In this document: positions 34,368 through 46,938 of the stretch, in pieces
How positions within the stretch are numbered: the stretch's first letter is position 1
How the letters are laid out: every line of letters begins with the position of its first letter
Assembly: GCF_003254395.2 (NCBI RefSeq)
Contig: NC_037649.1
Span: 781,001-845,000, forward strand
DNA from: Apis mellifera
Lineage: Eukaryota > Arthropoda > Insecta > Hymenoptera > Apidae
Direction of reading: 5' to 3'
DNA length: 64,000 nucleotides
The notes under the pieces: model-generated
What the model was told of the DNA's origin: nothing
What the model saw: only the letters and a program-made list of their open reading frames with translations
The model's database searches: none
Position numbers and translations under genes: made by a program

Positions 34368-37300
34368 ATGCAAACGGAAAGCCAGGTGGATATATCGATG
34401 AACTTGTCGACATTTTTCTTGAAGAATGTCGGAGTATGGATATCTGATAATCCTAGTGAACAACGTTGGAGGAATATGTTGCTCGGCTATACAACTTGGA
34501 TTTTACTGTCTGGTATAATCATTAATGGCAGAGATTTGTATTTCACATTGTTGTACAACGGCGTGAGTATGTTTTTAGATTATAGAAATTTTAGATTATA
34601 CAAAGAATTCCAATTTTCTAAAACCTTGGGAACAAGAAATTGATATTTGTTCTTAAGAATCTTAAATCAAATTTTTTGTATATTTAATTTTTAAATATGA
34701 AAGATTTGAAAATGAAATTTTGTTAAAAAGTTATTAATATATTTTGATTGAATTTAACGAAAATATAAATTTGAATAAGAAGAGAAATATTTAAATTATT
34801 TATTCATTTATTTCAAAATGAATTCATTTTAGGATATTCTTTACGCCACGACGAATAACATAACTATGATAATGGGTTTGGTCAAAATATGCATCATATT
34901 AATGTATAAGAAAAAGTTTTTAAATCTAATCGTGTACATGCAACAAAATTTTTGGAATCTTAACTATGATCATTGTGAGAAAAGAATTTTAGATGATTGC
35001 AGAAAAACTTGCACTTTTTTCGTCTCTTCTGTTACCAGCATGGCTATATGCGCCATGATATGTTATCTAATGATACCATTCATTGGTAGGTTAAATAAAA
35101 TTGATTAAAATTATTAGATATTGGCTTGATTATTAAATTTTATATATTCCAATATAAACAAATAAGTAGCATATTTATCATTATATTTTTTTCATTGAAC
35201 AATATTTATCAAATTAAAAAATAATGCAACAAAATTGCAGAATTTATTAATTTTTACTATACAAATAAAATAAATTTATTATATTGTTATTTTACTTTAA
35301 AATTGTATGAAATTTGACAATAGAAAATAATAGCAAATTTGAAAAAAATTTGAAAATTCTTTTTAGTTATTTTTAATTAACTTTAATATTTTTTAATTAA
35401 AATTCATTTACGCTCAATGTATGTTTAATTTTTATATATTATATTTAATATACATTGAATATTGATATATTCAAGGGACATCTTTGCAAGATAGATCTTA
35501 GAGATCTAAACAAATATAAAAGTTGATATCCAAAAATCGATGCTCATTTATTATTACAAGGAATTAAAACTTGCAACAAAGCAGATATTAAAATTAATCT
35601 CCTCTATCTTTGTCGACATCTTGCTCTTTTTTTCATTCATTTTAAATCAATAGAAATTTAAATTGTTTACAATTTAATAAATAAATTTAGAAATTTTTTA
35701 TATATATCAACCTTTATATTTGTTTTAGTCTCTAGAATTGGTTTTCCCATTCTACAGAAAAAAATCAAACGGTTCACATATTTTTTTACAGTACAAAGTG
35801 GAAAAAATGAATCAGAGAGAATGCTCCCGTTCAATATGTGGATAAATTTGCCAGTATCGAGGACGCCTTATTACGAAATAATATTTTTTATACAAGTAAT
35901 TTAAATTTATGTTTCATATACTCTTTTAGTTATCAACAAATTTCAATTAAAATTAAAAAAAAAATTTTTTTTAAAATAATTAAAATTTCTACAATATTTA
36001 TTTTTCTACAATAGAAAAATAAATATTTTAAATTTTACTATAAATTTTTATACATAAATAAATAAAATTTCATCTACTAAAAAACCCAATATTTATTTCT
36101 TTTTTAAAAAGTAAATAGTAAATCTTTCTTTCATTTAATAAAAATAACTATGATTTCTTAATCAATATTATCAATATTTTATATAAGTAATTTTTTAATA
36201 ATATCAAATATCTACATATGATTTTGTTTTTTCTATATAACACAGAAAATTATTAATTGTCATTTTTTAGGCAATGTGTGTGTATTACGTTGGAATCTCT
36301 ACTTTTTGTTTCGACAATATTTTCTGCATCATGGCCGTGCATTTGGCCGGCCAATTTCGCATACTTCGATACAGGTTTACGAAACTATGTGACGTAGAAT
36401 ATGAAAATTCGCAATCGATATTGTCAAAACAGATGCAGAAATTTTACGAGAAATTTAAAAAATGCGTTCAACATCATCAAACCCTAATCGACTTCTATCA
36501 AAATCTTGAGAACGTGTACACCACGATTACGCTTGAGCAAGTGTTGGTGTTCAGTGTACTAATTTGTCTGTTCGGATATCAAGTGTTAGTGGTTGGTACT
36601 TTATTTTTATCAAATATTATAATATTAATTCTTTAAAATAGAAAAGACACAGAAAATAATTAAAAAAGCATTTTTTCTTGTTTAATATTTTTTTTTCTTC
36701 TTTTAGGCTACCGCTTCTTTTGCCAGACGCTTCATTTTTGTCTTTCTGTTAAACGGCTCGATATTTTTATTATTTATGGTCACGTACAGCTGCAACGGTG
36801 TGATAGAGCACAGTGACAACGTTGCCATAGGAGCTTATTCGGCACTGTGGACGATTATGCCGATGGATAAATTTGGGAAAATATTTCGAAAGGATCTGAT
36901 GATTGTAATTAGACGATCCAGACGAGTTTGTTGTCTGACCGCGAATGGATTTTTCCCTGTATCGTTGGAAACGTATACTAAAGTAAGTATAATCTATATA
37001 TTGTAGTATTGAATGCATTTTTGCATCATCAAAGATCTCAAGACATTATCTCAAGTTATATATAATTTATATATATTAAATAATAATTTAAAATTATAGT
37101 CAGTTACTAATGATGAATGAAAATTATAATAAATTATAATTCTGATTGATTTATATGATAAATAAAATGATTCTTAAACTTTTGGAGCTTGTAAATATTT
37201 TTTACAATATATATATTTTTTTTTTGAATTTGTATATTAATTTGTTGAAGTATTTATTGCAATAACATAATGAAAAATACTAACAGTTTATTGTAAAAAG

Positions 37301-37589
37301 AAATTAATTAAAATTGTATAATATTTATATTATATTCTTTGTAATAATGGTAGAAAAAATTTTGTGTTTAAAAAGACATTTAAAGATTTCAATTATTAAT
37401 CCTCACTAAATCTCCAAAATTATGTACAAGTTTAAGAATCATTGAACAAGATTTTAAAATATTGATAAATTTTTGTCTTCAAGTATTTAAAGTATTTTTC
37501 TTTTTTTCTATATTTTGCAGATTTTAAGTACAGCATTATCGTATTTCACATTACTGAGTAATCGCGTAGAAAATGCAAATAGCTCATAA
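34368..37589 (+). CDS. odorant receptor H (7tm_6 family), delta group
   Basis: Exons 34368-34562, 34833-35085, 35792-35895, 36271-36591, 36707-36982 and 37521-37589 give 405 residues. It begins MQTESQVDISMNLSTFFLKN, identical over 20 residues to gene I. Exon 2 reads YMQQNFWNLNYDHCEKRILD, exon 3 ESERMLPFNMWINLPVSRTP, exon 4 ISTFCFDNIFCIMAVHLAGQ with a shortened DVEYENSQSILSKQM loop, exon 5 TANGFFPVSLETYTK, exon 6 LSYFTLLSNRVENANSS. In the short intron 4 the stretch before the acceptor matches intron 4 of gene I (AAAATAGAAAAGACACAG, then CTTCTTTTAGGCTACCGCTT). Product is expected in olfactory neuron membranes with Orco; ligand unknown. Confidence 0.93.
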
Positions 37590-38482
37590 GTTTCCAACAA
37601 ATTCATTAACTATTCTTCAAATTATTTTATTAATCCAAATTAGTAAAAATATTAATTTTGGATTAAATATTTACATATTGAGGACTATTAAAAGAAGATA
37701 GAAGAATAATTTTTGAAATAGTAAATAATTACTATTAAACAGGATTTGTATATGAATGAAAATACAAATATTTTTAAATTAATAATGTTTGATTATGTTA
37801 AGTATCTAAAAAGTATTAATCAATTAATCAATCAATAATTTTCCAGAAAGAAGAAACAAATTTATTTATTAATTATTAAATTTCTATTTACTTAATTAAT
37901 AATTTATGAATTTAATAAAATAACTATACATATAAACAGATAATTACATTTAACAACTAAAAGAAAACACATATTTCATATTATTGTTCAATAAACTACA
38001 AAAATATTTATCAATAAACTTTTACTTACAATTCTTTTCCAACAGATACGAAATGATAATTTCCACATAATTTACTCTTTCTTTATCTCCTTCCACTCCT
38101 TTTACAGCAACAAAAATTTCCAACAATATTCCACTTCCTTTCTATAAAATCCAAAAGATATCTAACATCTTACTTATCATAGCTCCCAATCAAAAGGTTT
38201 CAACTATAATCCACAGCGCTGTAATTCACGCGTTACGTGTCCCATTAATAATACAACATAAAATGTGACAATCATTTCTCTTGACTTTGTATCATTTGAG
38301 ATGTTTCCGTCGAAAAGAAAGGAACGAGAAATGAGGCAGATACAAAACCGTGCATGCAAGAACGATGAAAATAAAAGGAATTGACAAGTTACCAATCTCT
38401 ATTAAATTATTAATCATCGTGGTTTATACTCGTTTAACGTTACGCGTGGGACGATATACGAAGGACACGTTGATCAGTCATC
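37590..38482 (+). promoter_or_regulatory. spacer H-I with the gene I promoter block
   Basis: AT-rich to about 38150, then near-identical to the block before gene H: GTGACAATCATTTCTCTTGA from 38265, TCTATTAAATTATTAATCAT from 38398, and GTTGATCAGTCATC directly before the ATG. Confidence 0.6.
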
Positions 38483-41400
38483 ATGCAAACGGAAAGCCAG
38501 GTGGATATATCGATGAACTTGTCGACATTTTTCTTGAAGAATGTCGGGGTATGGATGTCTGATAATCCTAATGAACAACGTCAGATCAAAATGTTGCTCA
38601 TCAATACAACTTGGATTTTACTGTCTGGTATAGTCATCAATGGCAGAGATTTGTATTTCACACTGTTGTACCATGGCGTGAGTATGTTCAATTGTTTGTA
38701 AAGTGATGGATAAAATGAAGAAAATGTAAGAAATGTAAGAATAGAAAATTTAAAAAAAAATCTTCTTTTTTTTATTTTTAAGTAAGAAAAATTTTAAGAA
38801 GAGAAAATTTGTACAAAAGTTATTAATGAATTTTGAATAATAGTAATAATTGGCATTTTACAAAGAATTTAATAAAAGAATAAAAGAAAAGAGAAAAAAT
38901 ATTTAAATATTTTTTGAATAATTAATAATATATTGATATATTATATTAATAAATTGAATATTTCATTTGAATAATTAATAATATATAACATAATATTAAT
39001 ATGCTATTTTATAATTTATTTATATATATTTATTCATTCAAAAGCAAGGATATTCTTTCATTTTAGGATATTCTTTATTCCATAACGAATAACATAACTA
39101 TGATAATGGCTTTAATAAAAATATCCATCATAATAATATATAAAGGAAAATTTTTAAATCTAATTGCGTGTATGCAACAAAATTTTTGGAAAGTTAACTA
39201 TGATTATCGCGAGAAAGAAATTTTGAATGACTGCAGAAAAACATGCATCTTCTTCGTCTCCTGTCTTACCACCATGGTCATATGCGCTATGATATCTTAT
39301 CTAATAATACCATTCATTGGTAGGTTGAATAATTAAAAATAATTAAAATTAATAAATTTTATATATTCCAGGAGAAAAAGCAAATTACTACATTATTTAA
39401 TAACTTTTATCAATTTAAAAAATAATGCAACGATATTATAAAATTTATTAATTTTTCCTACGTATAATAATAAATAAATATTTATTATTATTTTTAAAAT
39501 AAATTATCCTGAAAACAAATTTAATAATGGAAAATAATTTTTTCCTTATTTTTAAACAATTTAATTAATTTTGAACAAAATTTTATTTTATCTACACTCA
39601 ATATTATAGATTTAATTTGTATGAACAATTAATATACAGAATAATAATTCTGGGACACTATTGGAAGATCGAAACTTATTTATTTTGAATTGAAAGTGTT
39701 AGAATAAGCGTGAATGTACAGAATAATAAAGAAAACAGAGGAGTAGGGAGAGTGTCACGCGTCAGTGCCTTACGTTATACGAAGCGAGACGGAAGTGGAA
39801 TGCTCTGTGTTTATCAAAACTTTAACTCGCTCTATTTTTACTTTAACTAATAGAAGCGTAAATTGATTATAAATTAATAATAAAAAAACCTTAACAAAAT
39901 TTTTATATATTTTTGATTCATAATTTTTTTAATTTCTAAAATTGATTTTTTCATCCTAGAGAAAAAAGCAAATGGTTTATATTTGTTGCAGCAAAAGGAA
40001 ACAATGAATCCGAGAGAATGCTTCCGTTCAATATGTGGATAAATTTACCATTATCAAAGACTCCTTATTACGAAATAATGTTTCTCATACAAGTAATTTA
40101 AAATTATTTTTATTTTTCGTTTAGTGATCAAATAAATCTGGATATTTCATTGATAATAATAAATTTAAATCTTCTTTATATCTCTTTTAAAAAGTATCAA
40201 ATGATAAATTTTCGATTAAATCAAGTTAGCGTTGAATAAATATCTGTATCAATTTTCTCTTTTCATTCTTATAATATACAGAAAATAATTTCCACTTTCT
40301 TTTTACGAGGCAATGTGTGTATATTACATTGGAGTCGCCAGCTTTTGCTTCGACAATATCTTCTGCATCATGGCCGTGCACTTGGCGGGCCAATTTCGCA
40401 TACTTCAGTACAGGCTTACGAAATTATACGACGTGGAATGCATAGAGATGCATAAAAAGGATTCGATATTGGCAAACCGAGTGCCGAAATTTTACGAGAA
40501 ATTTAGGAAATGCGTGCAACATCATCAGGCATTGATCGATTTCTACCAAAACTTGGAGAACGTGTACACCAGGATAGCGTTTGGAGAAATGTTGGTATAC
40601 AGTATATTAATTTGTCTATTCGGATATCAAGTTTTAGTGGTTAGTATTCCAAGATTACATTATTCCTTAATAATAAAATTAAGAAAATATTAAAAATATT
40701 TAACACGTTACATTTTCTATCTAAAGATTCGTGCAACAAATTATTCCATTAAATATGTATGATAAACAACAATCAAAACTAACTTAGTATTCCAAGATTA
40801 CATTATTCCTTAATAATAAAATTAAGAAAATATTAAAAATATTTAACACGTTACATTTTCTAAAGATTCGTGCAACAAATTATTCCATTAAATATGTATG
40901 ATAAACAACAATCAAAACTTAGTATTCCAAGATTACATTATTCCTTAATAATAAAATTAAGAAAATATTAAAAATATTTAACACGTACATTTTCTATCTA
41001 AAGATTCGTGCAACAAATTATTCCATTAAATATGTATGATAAACAACAATCAAAACTAACTTAGTATTCCAAGATTACATTATTCCTCAATAATAAAATT
41101 AAGAAAATATTAAAAATATTTAACACGTTACATTTTCTATCCAAAGATTCGTGCAACAAATTATTCCATTAAATATGTATAATAAACAACAATCAAAACT
41201 AACCTAACAGATTAATTGATTTAAGTTTAAATTAAAAAATTTAGAAAGAAGAAAAGAAAATTTTTGATTTGACTTGATTTGATCCTTTTCCTCTATGCAA
41301 TAAATATTTTTAGATTTTATATATACATTTTTATATTTTCCTGTTTATCAAATAAAAAAAAAATTTTTATCAAATATTCGATAATTCTTTAAAATAGAAA

Positions 41401-42196
41401 AGACACAGAAAATAATTAAAAAAGCATTTTTTCTTGTTTAATACTTTTTTTTCTTCTTTTAGGCTACCGCTTCGTTTGCCAGACGCTCCATTTTTGTCTT
41501 TCTGTTAAACGGCTCGACGTTTTTGTTGTTTATGGTCACTTATAGCTGCAACGGTGTGATAGAGCACAGCGACAACGTAGCTATTGGGGCTTATTCGGCG
41601 TTGTGGACGATCGTGCCGATGGACAAATTCGGGAGAATGCTTCGAAAAGATCTGATAATGGTGATTACGAGATCCAGACGAGTTTGTTGTCTGACCGCGA
41701 ATGGATTTTTCCCTGTGTCGTTGGAATCATATACTAAAGTAGGTGTAATCCTAGTCCATGTACAGAATAGTATCTGATATTCGATGCTAATTTAAAACAG
41801 TCAATTGTCAATAATATCAGAATTACAATCCTGATTCATAAATTCAATATAATAAAATAAAATAAAATAAAATTTGTAAATTTCAATGATATATTTTTAT
41901 CACATTTTTGAATTCATAATTAATTTCTTGAAATATTTATTGCAAATGCAAAATAGTAATTTTTTATTATTAATGAAAAATTAATGAATTTAAAAAAAAT
42001 ACTTTAAGATCTTGATTCTTAATTCTGTGTAAAATTATTTATTACGAAGCACAGAATATCAGGTTAAATCTAAAATGTAAATTTTCTTCCTTGGATGATT
42101 AAAATACTTATTTTTACATTTTTACAGATTTTAAGCACAGCGCTATCGTATTTCACATTGCTTAGTAACCGCGTGGAAACCGCGAATGACACGTAA
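38483..42196 (+). CDS. odorant receptor I (7tm_6 family), delta group
   Basis: Exons 38483-38677, 39067-39319, 39992-40092, 40310-40639, 41463-41738 and 42128-42196 give 407 residues. Exon 3 is 101 nt, one codon shorter than usual: AKGNNESERM replaces the AQSGSNESERM pattern. The exon 4 acceptor ends CGAG, an unusual base before AG, yet the frame and alignment demand it. The loop in exon 4 is long (VECIEMHKKDSILANRVPKF) and TM5 reads FGEMLVYSILICLFGYQ, departing from the QVLVFSVL text of the sister genes. Exon 5 ends SLESYTK where others have SLETYTK; exon 6 reads LSYFTLLSNRVETANDT. Intron 4 starts inside a four-unit tandem repeat, and intron 2 carries the dispersed non-coding block. Confidence 0.92.
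39655..39865. repeat. dispersed non-coding block, intron 2 of gene I (fullest copy)
   Basis: This copy has both halves: TTTATTTTGAATTGAAAGTG, then TACGTTATACGAAGCGAGAC followed by GGAAGTGGAA, then CTCTGTGTTTATCAAAACTT. It links the partial copies in the D-E spacer and in intron 2 of gene G. Confidence 0.65.
40640..41205. repeat. about 140-bp tandem repeat beginning at the intron 4 donor of gene I
   Basis: Units start TTAGTATTCCAAGATTACAT at about 40641, 40784, 40917 and 41061 and are nearly identical. The first unit starts within the GTTAGT splice donor itself, so each later unit carries a look-alike GTATTC. Confidence 0.93.
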
Positions 42197-42895
42197 TTAT
42201 AATAACAAAACTTTTCAATAATTACAAAATATCTCAGATCAATCGTTGCACATTCAAATCCATTAAACAAAGGAAGGTGCATAACTTTTTCGAAATAATG
42301 TAATATTGTATTATTAATCATCGATTAATAAAATAATGAATAATCACTATTGAATTAAACGAAAGATGCTGTAAAATCAATCGCAAAACTTTTTAAACCA
42401 CGAATAAACGTATTTACTTATCCAATTTACAATTCAATTGATTAGGATTAATTCCTCGTATAAAATTACCTAAATTATCAATTACAATAATTCTTAATAC
42501 TCACAATCCTTTTCAAATTAAACTTCACTCCAATTTCTACTCTTTCTTCTTCCATTAATCTTCATCAATCGCAGATGACCTACTCGAACAAAACGATTCC
42601 ATCCCACTGTCATCCTTCAAAATCTGAAGGGAAACGAAATCGAAACACCTTATCGACTGCGCTCATAAATTTCCCGATCGAACACTTTCTATACACCCCC
42701 TATAATTCGTAATAAACGTTCCACCGTTAATAATACAATAGAAAGGGTGACAATCATTCCCGCTTGACTGCTTGTAATATTCCCGTCGAGAAAGGATGAA
42801 GGGAGATGAGAAGAGATGGCCAGACCAACGCCTATTAATTATTATCGCGATATATATACACGGTGGAATGTTGTGAGACGATTTGACCAGTCACC
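42197..42895 (+). promoter_or_regulatory. spacer I-J with the gene J promoter block
   Basis: AT-rich to 42560, then less so. Elements: GTGACAATCATTCCCGCTTG from 42747 (149 bp before the ATG, the closest of the six), CCTATTAATTATTATCGCG at 42831-42849 and TTTGACCAGTCACC before the ATG. Confidence 0.6.
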
Positions 42896-45800
42896 ATGCA
42901 AACGGATAACCAGTTGGACATATCGATAAGCTTGTCCACGTTTTTCTTGAAGAACGTCGGCGTGTGGATGCCCGATAATTCAGACGAGCAACGCAGGATG
43001 AAGATGTTATTCCTGTACACTATTTGGATGTTGTTTTGCGGCACGATAATCAGCACGAGAGATTTGTATTTCACGTTGCTGTACAACGGCGTGAGTATGT
43101 TCAAATTGTATGTTTTTACACGGATAAAGTGTAACGTAACTGAATTTTAAAATTTTGAAAAGTTGAAGGATCTGGGCAAATTGGAATCCTTCGTGATTTT
43201 TCTGACATTTAAAAATTTATTTAATTTTGGTTAATTTTGATAATGATCGATATCTTTTTTTTTAGAAGAAGAATTTGACGAGGATGGTTGCATAAGAAAA
43301 AAATAATATTTGAAATAATTTTTTTGAAAAATGGATTCGTTTCAGGATATACTTTACGCTATGACGAACACCATAACTACGATAATGGCTTTAATCAAAA
43401 TATGCATCATACTGACGTACAAAGGGAAATTTTTAAACCTGATCGTGTACATGCAACAAAATTTTTGGAACGTTGATTACGATTGCCAGGAAAAAGAAAT
43501 TTTGGACGATTGCAGGAAAACGTGCATTTTTTTCATCTCCTCCGTGACCACGATTGGAATGTGCACCGTGATGTCCTATCTGACGACACCTGTCATTAGT
43601 GGGTTCTTTTTTTTTTAAATAATTGATTAAAATTATCCGAAACACTATTCAATATAAATGCACGATCTCTGTTTCGAAAAATTAATTCATTAAACTCGAG
43701 TAGAAAAAATTTGAATGTGTATATATTTTTTAAATAATTGATTAAAATTATCCGAAACACTATTTAATATTAATCGTCAAAATGCACGATCTCTGTTTCG
43801 AAAAATTAATTCATAAACTCGATTTAGAAGAAATTTGAATGTGTATATACAATTTAATAAATTATCCTCCGTGAAATTTGAAATTTTTATCTATCGCAAA
43901 TTTTTACATTTGTTTCTTGGAATTTCCAAAAATATCCTATCCTATGAAAAAAAAAAAAAAAAAAAAAGGTTCGCACGTTTGTTGCAGCGCAAAGTGGAAG
44001 CAATGAATCCGAGAGAATGTTTCCGTTCAATATATGGATAAATTTGCCGATAACGCAAAGGACGCCTTATTACCAGATAATATTTTTTGTACAAGTAATT
44101 TAAATTTACGTTATTATTTCCAAAAATAAATCTCCAAATATAAATATTCTGAATTATATTATAAATGGGGAGCTGTAACTTTTTTTTTATTAAATTCATA
44201 TCAAATTTCTTTTTCAATGAATGAATAATAAATATCCACTTTTTGTTCAACAAATATTAAATAAATATTTCTTCATTTTCACAAAACAAAAACGAAAATA
44301 CGTGTCTTCGTTACTTTCTTTCTTTCTTTCTTTCTTTCTTTTGTTTCTTTTCTTTTTTCCTTTTTTCTTTTTACAGGGAGTATCGTTATATTACATTGGA
44401 ATCTCCTATTTTTGTTTCGACAATATTTTCTGCATCATGGCCGTGCACTTGGCCGGCCAATTTCGCATACTTCGATACAGGCTTATGACGTTGTGCGACA
44501 CGGAGCCTGAGACACGCGAAAAGGATTCGCGATCGACGTTTGCGAAACAGGTGTACAAATTTTACGAGCAGTTTAAGAAATGCGTCCGATACCATCAGGC
44601 GCTGATCGATTACTATCAAAACCTCGAGAACGTGTACACCATAATTACGCTTGGACAAGTGTTGGTATTCAGTGTATTAATTTGCCTGTTCGGATATCAA
44701 GTGTTCGTGGTTAGTTACGTTATTCTCTTATCCACAATCCCTTGAAATGATTAGAATTAGAAGGAGTATAAAAGTGTAGTAAAATTTGAAACAGCATTTA
44801 TATATTGGGTTGGCAACTAAGTAATTGCGGATTTTTTGGAACTAAACTTTATTCTGTAATGTGTTGCCCATTTTGATCAATGATCTTTTGCCATCTTTCA
44901 GGCAGCATCATAATCCCACGTTCATAAAACTTCTGGTTTTTATTAGCAAAAAACTGAATCAGCTACGATTTGATATCATCATCATTATTGAAATTTTTAC
45001 CATTCAAGGAATTTTGTAAAGATCGAAACAAAAAGTAATCAGATAGTGCAAGGTCAGGACTATATGGTGGATGTGGCAAAACATCCCAACCAAGCTCCAA
45101 TAATTTTTGCCGAATGACCAAAGATGTGTGTGGCCTTGCATTGTCATGATGGAATACGACACCTTTTCGATTTGTCAATTCGGGCCGCTTTTCTTCAACT
45201 GCATTGTTTAATTTCGTTAGTTGTTCAATATAGACAATAGAATTGATTGTTCAGTTGGGTGGTAAGAGTTCAAAATAGACAATTCCTTTGTAATCCCACA
45301 AACTGATAACAAAACCTTCTTTTGACGAATACCAGCTTTTGATGTTGTTTGAGCTGATTCACGTGGCCTGCTCCACGATCTTTTCCGCTTAATATTGTTG
45401 TAAACAACCCATTTTTCATCGCCAGTTATCAGTCGTTTTAAAAATGGATCATTTTCATTACGTTTCTTTAGCAAATCGCAGCTGTTAATGCGTTGCGTTA
45501 AATGCTTTTCTTTCAGTTCGTGAGGAACCCATATATCGAATTTTTGAACATAGCCAAGTTGTTTTAAGTGGTTTTCAATGCATGTATGTGATACATGAAG
45601 CTTCTCTGCAATCTCACGAGTTGCACTGTGACGATCCGAATCGATTATTGCTTCGATTAGGTCGTCATCAACTTCAACTGGACGACCAGAACGTTTTTCG
45701 TCTTTGAGTGAAAAATCACCAGAACGAAATTTGTCAAACCAATTTTGACACTGCCGTTCTTTTAAGGCTTCGTCGTCATAAACAGCACATAACTTTTTGT

Positions 45801-46938
45801 GAGCTTGCGTTTTTCCCTTTGCGAAAATAAAAAAGCAAAATATGACGATAATGTTCCTTTTGATTTTCCATTTTTCAACGAACGCCAAACGAAAATTACG
45901 CAACCGATCAAAAAACTTTTTTTACTGATTGACAGCTGAATTGCCAACTATCAAACAACAAAATGTATTTTACATTTGGACTACGCCAGCAAACCTAAAA
46001 ATTCAACTGAAGCCATCTATGAGTGAAATCCGCAATTACTTAGTTGCCAACCCAATAATTTGAATTCGAATTAAAATTGATCATACGTAATTAATGATTG
46101 TTGCAAATCCTTGAGTTATACGATTTAAATATATTTCGATTTTTTTTCTTCTCTTCCAGGCTGCCGCTTCTACAGCGAGACGCTTCATTTTCGTATTCCT
46201 GTTGAGCGGCTCCATGTTTTTGTTATTCATGTTCACCTACAGCTGCAACGACGTGATGGAGCACAGCGACAATGTAGCTATTGGGGCTTACTCGGCACTG
46301 TGGACGATCTTGCCGATGGACAAATTCGGGAGAATGCTTCGAAACGATCTGATAATGGTGATCAAGCGATCCAGGCGTGTTTGTTATCTGACTGCGAATG
46401 GATTTTTCCCCGTATCGTTGGAAACTTATACCAAGGTAAGTATGATCCAAGTATAGAATGCACTTTATGCGACATAGTCGAGGAGAGATCGTTTAATGAT
46501 AATTTAAAATGACGGTCGAGTATCGATCGAGTATTAAAATTGTAATCGTGATTTATAAAACGTGGATTCGATATGGAACAGTGATTTTTAAACTTTGTGA
46601 ATTAGAGAATGTTTCTCATATTGTGTACTTTCCTTTTTTTTTTTTTTTGGATCCATAATTTCTTGTGATGATGATTTTTAATTAGAGTTAATTAGAGTAA
46701 TTTAAATTAGAGTTATATTTTTTTTTTTTTTTTGAGTTGTTGTATTTTTCCTTTTAGAGTATTGATTATTGATCAAAAGCTTATCAGAGCAAAATTGTGC
46801 GAAGTGCAAGTTTAAGAAATTCTATTAGAATCGTGGAACATCGTAAATTTTTTCGTTTTTATTTTACAGATTTTGAGCACAGCGGTATCGTATTTCACGT
46901 TGTTGAATAATCGCGTGGAGAACGCAAATGATTTATAA
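42896..46938 (+). CDS. odorant receptor J (7tm_6 family), delta group
   Basis: Exons 42896-43090, 43346-43598, 43988-44094, 44377-44709, 46160-46435 and 46870-46938 give 410 residues, the longest of the delta group. It begins MQTDNQLDISISLSTFFLKN. Exon 2 has MQQNFWNVDYDCQEKEILDD and uses a GTGGGT donor after TPVI. Exon 3 is 107 nt, with one extra codon in LPITQRTPYYQI. Exon 4 opens GVSLYYIGISYFCFDNIFCI and has RYHQALIDYYQNLE. Exon 5 reads SCNDVMEHSDNVAIGAYSAL and VCYLTANGFFPVSLETYTK, with the usual double cysteine changed to CY. Exon 6 is VSYFTLLNNRVENANDL. Intron 4 contains mariner copy 3 in antisense orientation. Exon 4 to intron 5 is strikingly similar to gene F. Confidence 0.93.
43612..43850. 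repeat. two-unit tandem duplication, intron 2 of gene J
   Basis: Two units of about 115 bp (AAATAATTGATTAAAATTAT, then GCACGATCTCTGTTTCGAAA) start near 43616 and 43731. The second differs by a small insertion (TTAATCGTCAAA) and a lost T. Unit 1 begins about 18 bp after the exon 2 donor. Confidence 0.9.
44815..46055 (-). mobile_element. mariner copy 3 (cecropia-type), intron 4 of gene J, antisense
   Basis: This 1,241-bp copy is bounded by TTGGGTTGGCAACTAAGTAA and its inverted partner ending TAGTTGCCAACCCAA, and is flanked by TA on both sides. It lies opposite to the host gene. Its terminal repeats are the best preserved of the three copies. A deletion has removed part of the 3' untranslated segment near 44837. 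Confidence 0.95.
44849..45871 (-). pseudogene. mariner transposase, copy 3, inactivated
   Basis: On the minus strand the frame opens at 45871. A five-base deletion in the AAACGCAAGCTCAC region (near 45810) shifts it, and a one-base loss in the WWDYKG region (CAGTTTGTGGGATTAC, near 45300) shifts it again; between these two, 45217-45810 is open. Catalytic sites GDEKW, HHDNARPH and LSDYFLF are all readable. Confidence 0.9.

Noticed and set aside
44221..44745. 174-codon open frame containing exon 4 of gene J with an upstream methionine
   Set aside because: The N-terminal part is intronic pyrimidine-rich DNA leading to a clear acceptor at 44376; only the exon portion is receptor.
46223..46450. 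Antisense open frames that recur opposite exon 5 (also near 27600-27827, 36770-37018 and 23745-24032)
   Set aside because: They recur because exon 5 is conserved between paralogues; they have no independent starts, splice sites or family resemblance.
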